64,000 bases of DNA from Quercus robur (taxonomy: Eukaryota > Streptophyta > Magnoliopsida > Fagales > Fagaceae): positions 1,748,976-1,812,975 of the forward strand of contig NC_065543.1 in assembly GCF_932294415.1 (NCBI RefSeq), in the 5' to 3' direction. Positions 58,005 through 64,000 of the stretch are shown piece by piece. Both the position numbers and the translations under genes were made by a program. The notes below the pieces were generated by a model. The model was not told the DNA's origin, searched no databases, and worked only from the letters and a program-made list of their open reading frames with translations. Positions within the stretch are counted from its first letter, which is position 1; every line of letters begins with the position of its first letter.

Positions 58005-58681
58005 TCAAAGCAAACAAAAACAGTGAATCTCAGGTCTTTTTTATTTTTTATTTTTTTATTTTATTTTTTAATTTTTTCATTCAACTTAAATTTTCTCAGG
58101 AAACAAACAAAAAATAATTTGTGTGTAATTTTGTTAATTTAGAAAGGGTAAATTAGGGAATTTACTTGGACAATAATTTATCTACTCTATTCTTCCTCCA
58201 AATCTCCCCAATTTGGGACAATTAAAAATGAGGGGTTAGAGGGAGTTGAAACCCCTCCAAAGTCCAAACCCCTCTCATTCCTTTCTTAAAAAACTTCCAA
58301 ACAAGGTAATTGGATTACTCTCCCTCCTTTTTTAAACATCCAAATAAGCCATAAATTAGAAAATATGATTTTGGGATCATTAAAACCGATGACCTACAAA
58401 ATTTTCAAGAGATCTTTTCTGTTTTTTTTTTTTAATTAGAGTTTTTTAATGCATCATTACCATTATTGCAACTTGCAAGGTCAGCCCTAAACTCTCTAAA
58501 TAAAGGAAAAACATTGTCTTTGTTTAAAATGGATCTATTTATGATTTATATCAAAACATAGTTGGTACTCATGCTCTTGAATTCATCTTTGATTACCTAA
58601 TGTAAACTAATTATTCTAATAATAACAGATATTAAAACTGGCTGAGATGATTTTTCTCGTGCATTTCTCAAATAGTAGCTA

Positions 58682-58975
58682 TATGGATGTTTGTGTGCGA
58701 ATTTTTGTAAAACGTATGGTTGCGTTTAATGTATTATTTTCATATTTTAAACAATTTTACGTTGGACCTCACTTAATCAGAAATTTTTATCATTCCATTT
58801 TTCAATGTCAAGACTAGACACATAAAGCATATTTAGTTATATCATGAAAATAATTTTATCAAGGAAGAAAAAAAAAAAAAAAAGAAAGAAAAGAAAAGAA
58901 AAAGAGAATAAAAATTCAAAGACATTTTAAAATGGCTATAGTGAATTGGTCCATTTAACGCCTACATTGTGTCAT
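58682..58975. repeat. second duplicon, left block (partner 47764-48045)
   Basis: Collinear with 47764-48045, including the A-rich run in the middle (58866-58905 against 47930-47965) and the closing 'gacattttaaaatggctatagtga'. It lies upstream of the FTIP/MCTP leader. Confidence 0.85.
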
Positions 58976-59500
58976 CCCTTAACAAAAATAAAACCAACAA
59001 AAAAAAGTAAGCTCTGCTTTTCCATCTTCTTCCTCAGTCCTGTACCAGCACGATGGTCTGCCATTTCCATCTTCTTCTTCCTCAGTCCTCTACCAGCTCC
59101 TCCTCGATCAGACCCATAAACTTGCAACCAACAGCAAATCAAGCATCGCATCTACAGACCCACCATACCCACAAACCGAAGCCTCCATCTCCTTCCTCAG
59201 ACCACCGATTTGCCACATCCAACCTCTACAACCCTAAAACGGCCCCCCATTTTCCGTGGGTCTCATCAAGCCCATGGCCACAGATAACCCACCATGCCCA
59301 CCATACCCACAAACCCACAAACATCGAACCGAGGTCGAGGTCGAGCTCCTGGCCCATCAACTACGTCGGTGCCCAAAGGTATCTAATAAGAACTCTATAA
59401 TATATTTATTTATTTTTTATTTTTTCAATCCGAATTCTATAACAATTAGGACTCTATAACATTTTCTTATAAATACTTGATTCTTATTAGTCTTTTTTTT
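58976..59500. other. region upstream of the FTIP/MCTP leader, C-rich open frame of doubtful status
   Basis: The plus strand is open at 59053-59400 with a Pro/Ser/His-rich, low-complexity translation (HTHKP repeats). A short repeat 'ccatcttcttcctcagtcct(g/c)taccagc' occurs twice (59021-59055 and 59067-59102). I recognise no family. It may be part of the 5' leader or an old insert. Confidence 0.3.
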
Positions 59501-62101
59501 CACGGCGGCTGTTCAATTTCTAGGTTTATTGCTCTTGCCTTTCTCTAAGGTATGTTTGTGTGTGTTCAAAATTTTCATATTTAGAATCTTAGTTTCAGGT
59601 AAATATTTATAATAAAAAAACTAACTACAATATTAAAAAGTTGAGATTCGGACCTACCCAAAGAATCTATGTATTTTTTTTTGGAGAATTCCAAAGAATC
59701 TATGTTAACCTACACTGAATTATATATATGGTTAACTGATGTTGTTGAGTTTGTTTTGCATATCAGGGTTTTAGACTAGGGGTCAGACAACGTACAATTC
59801 CTTCTTTCCTTCAGGTGATACTCTTTCAATTCAAGTCTTTATTTTCAGTCTTTTGCTTTTTTGCAACCTTATAAAGAACAATTTGGCTTGCAACTGCATG
59901 TATTAAAATGAGTTCTATAGGTATTAGTAAATTTAGCATCAGGTAGTAAATTTAACTACTTTTTATTTTTTAATTTTAGTTTGAATTATGTACATAAAAG
60001 TTTCACAATTAATAAAATGAAAAAAAAAAAAAAAAATTATATTAGGACCCACCACAATGCAAAACTAAGGTGTTGTGAAAATATTTTGAGATTTTCATGT
60101 GCCCCTATAACTTTCTCTTTTAGTTTTAGTTTCCCCTCCCCCAGAAAAATAAAAATAAAAATAAAAATAAAAATGAACACGGTTCTTCTTTGCACCTCAT
60201 ATTCAGTCATGGAGTTTAAACGTATTTGGATCCAATGCAATTATTGTGTTAAAAAGGTATTAAAAAAAAAAAAAAACATGATTTTTGATCCTTTTGTTGA
60301 AATCAAAAGTGAATTTTTTACCTTTCAATTGAAATCATTGATCTATTAAACCAATTTGAATCCAAGCTTAAACCGTCCTAATGTACTATTTATTTTTTTT
60401 ACCATGTCGCATTTCATGAGATTCAAACCTACCCAACCAATCTATGTTAGTCCACACTTAGTCATATATAATTAAGCGGTGCTGTTGGGTGTGTTTTGCA
60501 ACATAATAAGCAAGTTTTCTATTACAAACCCTTCAAAATTGTATGTGAATTTAAATACTCAAAAAATAGCAAATTTAAGGGAAAAAAAAGTTGGCACAAT
60601 TATTAAAAAAATAATTTAGAATAATTTATTTATTATAATTTAAATATATGAATTTAGATATTCTCAATACCTCAAATTTAAGAAAAAGGTTACTGCCTAT
60701 TTAAAATTATTTATATATGATAATTAAATTTATATTTTCTTAAATTAATAATTAATAAGTTGTGCATCGTGTGGTTATAATACGAGTCATCACTTAATAT
60801 ATTCTGGTGCAGAATTCTTTTGGGTTATGTTATATTCATAATTATTTATTTATTTTTTTTGTTTCATTATTATTGTAGGGATCCACATTGGCGGTGGAAT
60901 ATATAGCTCATGTTATAGGGCGGTGCAGTTGTTGAGCTTTTACCTAGCTGCAACCTTCAATCCTAACCTATATATAAAAGGAAAGGTTTCAAAGCAACAC
61001 AACGTTCGTTTGGAAGAGCCTCGATAGGTGCTCCCTTCTCCTTCAGGTATCTTTCTTTATATGGCACAATTTGTCTTGCAACTGTTTAGAATTTATGTAA
61101 CTTGCATTATATTAGCTCTACTTCCATCATCATCAAGTACCATAATTCTCATGCTTTTATTACTTCAATTTTATTGGATTCTGTCTTCCTAGGTCTTTTT
61201 TCTTTATTTTATTTTTCAGAATATATCATTGATCATCTATGTTTACGCCTACTTTTACATGGTTCATGAATGCATGGTACTTTAAACATGATTTTAATTT
61301 ACCCTTTTTTTTTTCTTACAATAAGTAAGGAAGAGGAAAATCTAGATTCTTCTTCATGAGAGAACTTGAGACTCTTCGCTATCCATTGGAAGCTTATCAA
61401 TCCTTCTAATCACATAAGTAACGTCACAAGAAGCTTTAAGCTTTTGTGCATGAAGTTATTGTTCACCAAAGTAGTGAATCTTTTTAATGGTTACTCTGGT
61501 TGCGTAGTTGTAGTAATTTTGATCTCCACTCTCTTTGGGGTCATCCCAATTGTTGAGTAATATGTTGAGATTAATGTTAAAATAAGTGGTGTTAGTGATA
61601 GATTAAAAATGATCTTAATATCTCTAATCAAAAGTTACCATATTGACAATGCAAACCATCCGTGTCTTGAGGGATGGGGGGGCATGCATGTTTGATTCTC
61701 TTTTGGGGGAGGAGAGGAGTCCTGTAATGATGTTCTTTATTTATTCAAAAATAAAGTAATTCCCATTCTACTCACAGGGCATCTATATATAGCAAAAATT
61801 GGTGGTGAGGTTGGTTGCTTCTTCTTTTTCAATTAATGGTTTAGGACAATGCGACTTGTAATAATCAATACTAGAATTGGTGCAACTTCGTGGATTGGCT
61901 TTATTTTGTCCATGGATGCATTATACGTTAGGCACGATATAATTTAGCTACTGCATGCATATGTATCATTCTAACCTCATGAGTAACATAACAAGAAGCT
62001 TAAGGCTTTTGTGCATGAAGTTTATTGTTCCCCAATTAGGTATAATTAGTGGTAGAGTTTCAACCTTTTATGAACACCCAGCTATTTTTGCAGATTAAGC
62101 A
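59501..62101 (+). other. candidate 5' leader of the FTIP/MCTP gene with untranslated exons
   Basis: Several short segments end in good donors: CTCTAAG|GTATGT near 59550, CCTTCAG|GTGATA near 59815 and CCTTCAG|GTATCT near 61047. They are preceded by acceptors: TTTCTAG near 59523, ATATCAG near 59766 and TTGTAG near 60879. The acceptor TTTTTGCAG lies at about 62092, just before the start codon. This suggests a spliced 5' UTR. It also holds the duplicon partner 61190-61480, and a direct repeat 'agcttttgtgcatgaagtt' at about 61438 with a variant near 62001. The exon assignment is tentative. Confidence 0.4.
61190..61480. repeat. second duplicon, right block (partner 49700-50030)
   Basis: Collinear with 49700-50030 (see that entry). 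With 58682-58975 it shows that DNA from the leader region of the FTIP/MCTP gene also lies downstream of polygalacturonase gene 2. Confidence 0.75.
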
Positions 62102-64000
62102 ATGACAAAGCCAAAAGAAGATTTCTCCATTAAGGAGACCTCGGCAAACATTAGTGCCACAAAGTTTACTATAGGTCCTGCAACTGCCTATGATCTTGTC
62201 GAGCACATGAACTACTTGTTTGTAAATATTTTACAGGCTAGAAATTTGATAGGACTTGCTGGGCCCAATACTTGTGACCCTTATGTTGAAGTGAAGCTCG
62301 GAAACTATAAGGCCACGACTAGATTCCTTCAGAAGAAGTCGAACCCTGAATGGTATCAAGTTTTTGCTTTTAAGAAAGAACACATTCAAACAGCTGAAGT
62401 GGAGGTTATAGTCAAGGATAGGGCTAACATAACAAATGAAATCATTGGTAAAGTTTCGTTCCTGGTTAGTGATGCTCCTTTACGTGCTCCACCTGATAGT
62501 TGTTTGGCACCACAATGGTATAGATTGGAGGACAAGAACAAGAAGAAGGTTACAGCAGAGGTGATGATGTCTTTTTGGATGGGAACGCAGGTGGATGAAG
62601 CCTTTTCCGGTGCCTGGCAATCTGATTCAACAATTATCAGCAATGATGGTGTTGCTTTAACACGTTCGCAGCAATATTATTCACCTAGGCTTTGGTATCT
62701 TAGAGTTAATGTGATTCAAGCTCAAGACTTGGTACTTAGAGATAAGAATATGAAAGACCCAGAAATCTTTGTGAAGGCTACACTTGGGACTGTGGTTGTG
62801 AGGAGTAAAGTATCGCCAAAGAAGAATGTGAATCCCACATGGAATGAAGACATTATGTTTGTTGCAGCAGAACCTTTTGATGATTCTTTGGTTTTGAGTG
62901 TAGAGAATAAGTTGCATCCAAAGGAGGAAAGTGTGAGTTTAGGGAGGTATGTAATGGCTTTGTCAAATGTGCAAAAGAGGATGAATAATGCACCTGCATC
63001 TAGCAAATGGTATAATCTTGATATGCCAGAAGAATTAAAGACTGAACAAAAGCAAGTCAAGTTTGCTAGTAAGCTTAATATGAGGATATCTTTGGATGGT
63101 GGGTACCATGTTCTTGATGAGTGCACCCAATATAGCAGTGATCTTAGGCCCACTGCAAAACCATTGTGGAGACCTGTCATTGGTGTTTTGCATTTGGGAA
63201 TCTTGAAAGCTACTGGGCTGCCAGAAATGAAACCAATGGAGAATCGCACAGATGCATATTGTGTGGCTAAATATGGTTCACGGTGGGTGCAGACAAGGAC
63301 AATTGTTAATAGTCTCGCTCCACAATGGAACGAACAATATACATGGGATGTTTATGATCCATGTACTGTCATTTCAATTGGAGTGTTTGATAATGGTCAT
63401 ATACAAGGAGTGGATACAGTTCGAGGGCCATGGCATCAAAGGATTGGGAAGGTAAGGATTCGCCTATCCACGCTTGAGATGAATCGTGTTTATATACTTT
63501 CTTATCCGCTTGTTATCCTACAACCTTCTGGGTTAAAAAAGATGGGAGAAGTTCAATTGGCTGTGAGATTTTCTTGTTCATCTTTGATTAATACAATTAA
63601 TACTTATTCGCAACCACTACTCCCCAAGATGCACTACTTAAGCCCACTGTCAGTATATCAGCTTGATACTTTAAGGCAACAAGCTGTTTACTTGATCTCC
63701 TTGAACTTAAGCAATTCTCAGCCACCATTAAGGAAGGAGGTCATTGGCTACATACTAGATGTTGGATCACAAACATGGAGCATACGGAAAAGCAAAGCGA
63801 ATTATGATAGAGTCACAACACTCTTGACTGGTTTTCTTGCTATGATCAACTGGTTTAAGAAGATACGCAATTGGACAAATCCTGCCACTACTATTTTCAT
63901 TTACATATTATTCCTACTGGTGGTTTTCTTTCCACAAGTAATATTACCTGCAATGTTTCTCTTCCTTTTCTTAACTGGGCTTTGGCGCTATAGAAAGAGA
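62102..64000 (+). CDS. FTIP/MCTP protein (multiple C2 domains and transmembrane region), 5' part
   Basis: An uninterrupted frame of 633 codons runs off the window. ATG at 62102 has an in-frame TAA at 62096-62098, six bases before it, and a TTGCAG acceptor just upstream, so the start is firm. After MTKPKEDFSIKET come three C2 domains: about 36-150 (CDPYVEVKLGNYKATTRF), 195-300 (NPTWNEDIMFVAAEPFDD) and 355-470 (TDAYCVAKYGSRWVQTRT, APQWNEQYTWDVYDP). The PRT_C region follows from 503 (LLPKMHYLSPLSVYQLDTLR, PPLRKEVIGYILDVGSQTWS) with hydrophobic spans near 594-626. The family tethers ER to plasma membrane at plasmodesmata, and FTIP members carry florigen. In C2A the usual acidic loop (KDKD-type) reads KDRANITNE, so calcium binding there is doubtful. 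About the last 110-130 residues lie outside. Confidence 0.93.
   Translation, partial: MTKPKEDFSIKETSANISATKFTIGPATAYDLVEHMNYLFVNILQARNLIGLAGPNTCDPYVEVKLGNYKATTRFLQKKSNPEWYQVFAFKKEHIQTAEVEVIVKDRANITNEIIGKVSFLVSDAPLRAPPDSCLAPQWYRLEDKNKKKVTAEVMMSFWMGTQVDEAFSGAWQSDSTIISNDGVALTRSQQYYSPRLWYLRVNVIQAQDLVLRDKNMKDPEIFVKATLGTVVVRSKVSPKKNVNPTWNEDIMFVAAEPFDDSLVLSVENKLHPKEESVSLGRYVMALSNVQKRMNNAPASSKWYNLDMPEELKTEQKQVKFASKLNMRISLDGGYHVLDECTQYSSDLRPTAKPLWRPVIGVLHLGILKATGLPEMKPMENRTDAYCVAKYGSRWVQTRTIVNSLAPQWNEQYTWDVYDPCTVISIGVFDNGHIQGVDTVRGPWHQRIGKVRIRLSTLEMNRVYILSYPLVILQPSGLKKMGEVQLAVRFSCSSLINTINTYSQPLLPKMHYLSPLSVYQLDTLRQQAVYLISLNLSNSQPPLRKEVIGYILDVGSQTWSIRKSKANYDRVTTLLTGFLAMINWFKKIRNWTNPATTIFIYILFLLVVFFPQVILPAMFLFLFLTGLWRYRKR

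Larger units (their letters stand above)
57123..58350. mobile_element. probable Pack-MULE carrying two host gene fragments
   Basis: The ends are GACCTGTTTAGAAGTTTAAA (57123) and, on the minus strand, GGCTTATTTGGATGTTTAAA (from 58350). They continue as A/G-rich arms with repeated 'ggatgttt(t)' and GGGGAG-type words to about 57330 and 58170. Between the arms are pieces of two unrelated host genes in opposite orientation: a phosphatase on plus and an ARM/U-box protein on minus. That combination is typical of Mutator-type elements that capture gene fragments. A target-site duplication was not resolved, so the exact borders and superfamily are inference. Confidence 0.6.

Noticed and set aside
59053-59400. 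Pro/His-rich protein gene upstream of the FTIP/MCTP gene
   Set aside because: Low-complexity, two frames are equally open, and no start context or homology is recognised.
62386-63249. Minus-strand open frames opposite the C2 gene
   Set aside because: They are shadows of a long plus-strand frame with clear C2 domains.

Overview
This window is nuclear DNA of a eudicot plant, most likely a woody species. The evidence is AT-rich intergenic DNA, spliced plant genes (pollen-type polygalacturonase, FTIP/MCTP C2 protein) and plant-specific transposon families (Tat-lineage Gypsy elements, TRIM, L1-type LINE with an RNase H tail, hAT, Mutator-type foldbacks). An oak-like (Fagaceae) tree is my guess from general resemblance only. 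By length most of the window is mobile DNA. Three host genes are well supported: two tandem polygalacturonases and the 5' part of an FTIP/MCTP gene.

Layout. 1-7994: the 3' half of a Tat-type Gypsy fossil (integrase, an antisense plant-mobile-domain gene, a 2.1 kb LTR). 7998-20360: duplicon A, split by an open, apparently full-length L1-type LINE (10673-16397) and ending in polygalacturonase gene 1 (18097-20112). 20830-22690: an old LINE tail invaded by another insert, which holds a TRIM with a target-site duplication (TSD). 23404-32690: an old terminal-inverted-repeat (TIR) element holding a nested Tat-lineage fossil with two 564-bp LTRs and a 5-bp TSD. 33485-35345: duplicon B with two small DNA transposons inside or beside it. 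36440-36545: a scrap of polygalacturonase intron 1 joined to duplicon C, which runs on with further inserts to polygalacturonase gene 2 (44931-47534).

47764-50030 is a second tract of duplicated DNA, repeated at 58682-61480. Between the two copies sit a non-autonomous hAT (50233-51060), a complete 5.5-kb hAT with a nearly open transposase gene (51526-57030), and a probable Pack-MULE carrying fragments of two host genes (57123-58350). 62102-64000 is the beginning of an FTIP/MCTP gene that runs off the window.

How it fits together. The polygalacturonase copies are about 85% identical in protein, keep the same four-exon plan and share a proximal promoter block. They arose by tandem duplication of a unit over 10 kb long, and the cluster was later stretched by insertions and trimmed by at least one recombination. 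Most insertions can be bounded by TSDs or by comparison between duplicon copies, so the order of events can be read. All boundaries, domain calls and counts were made by eye, without database searches.
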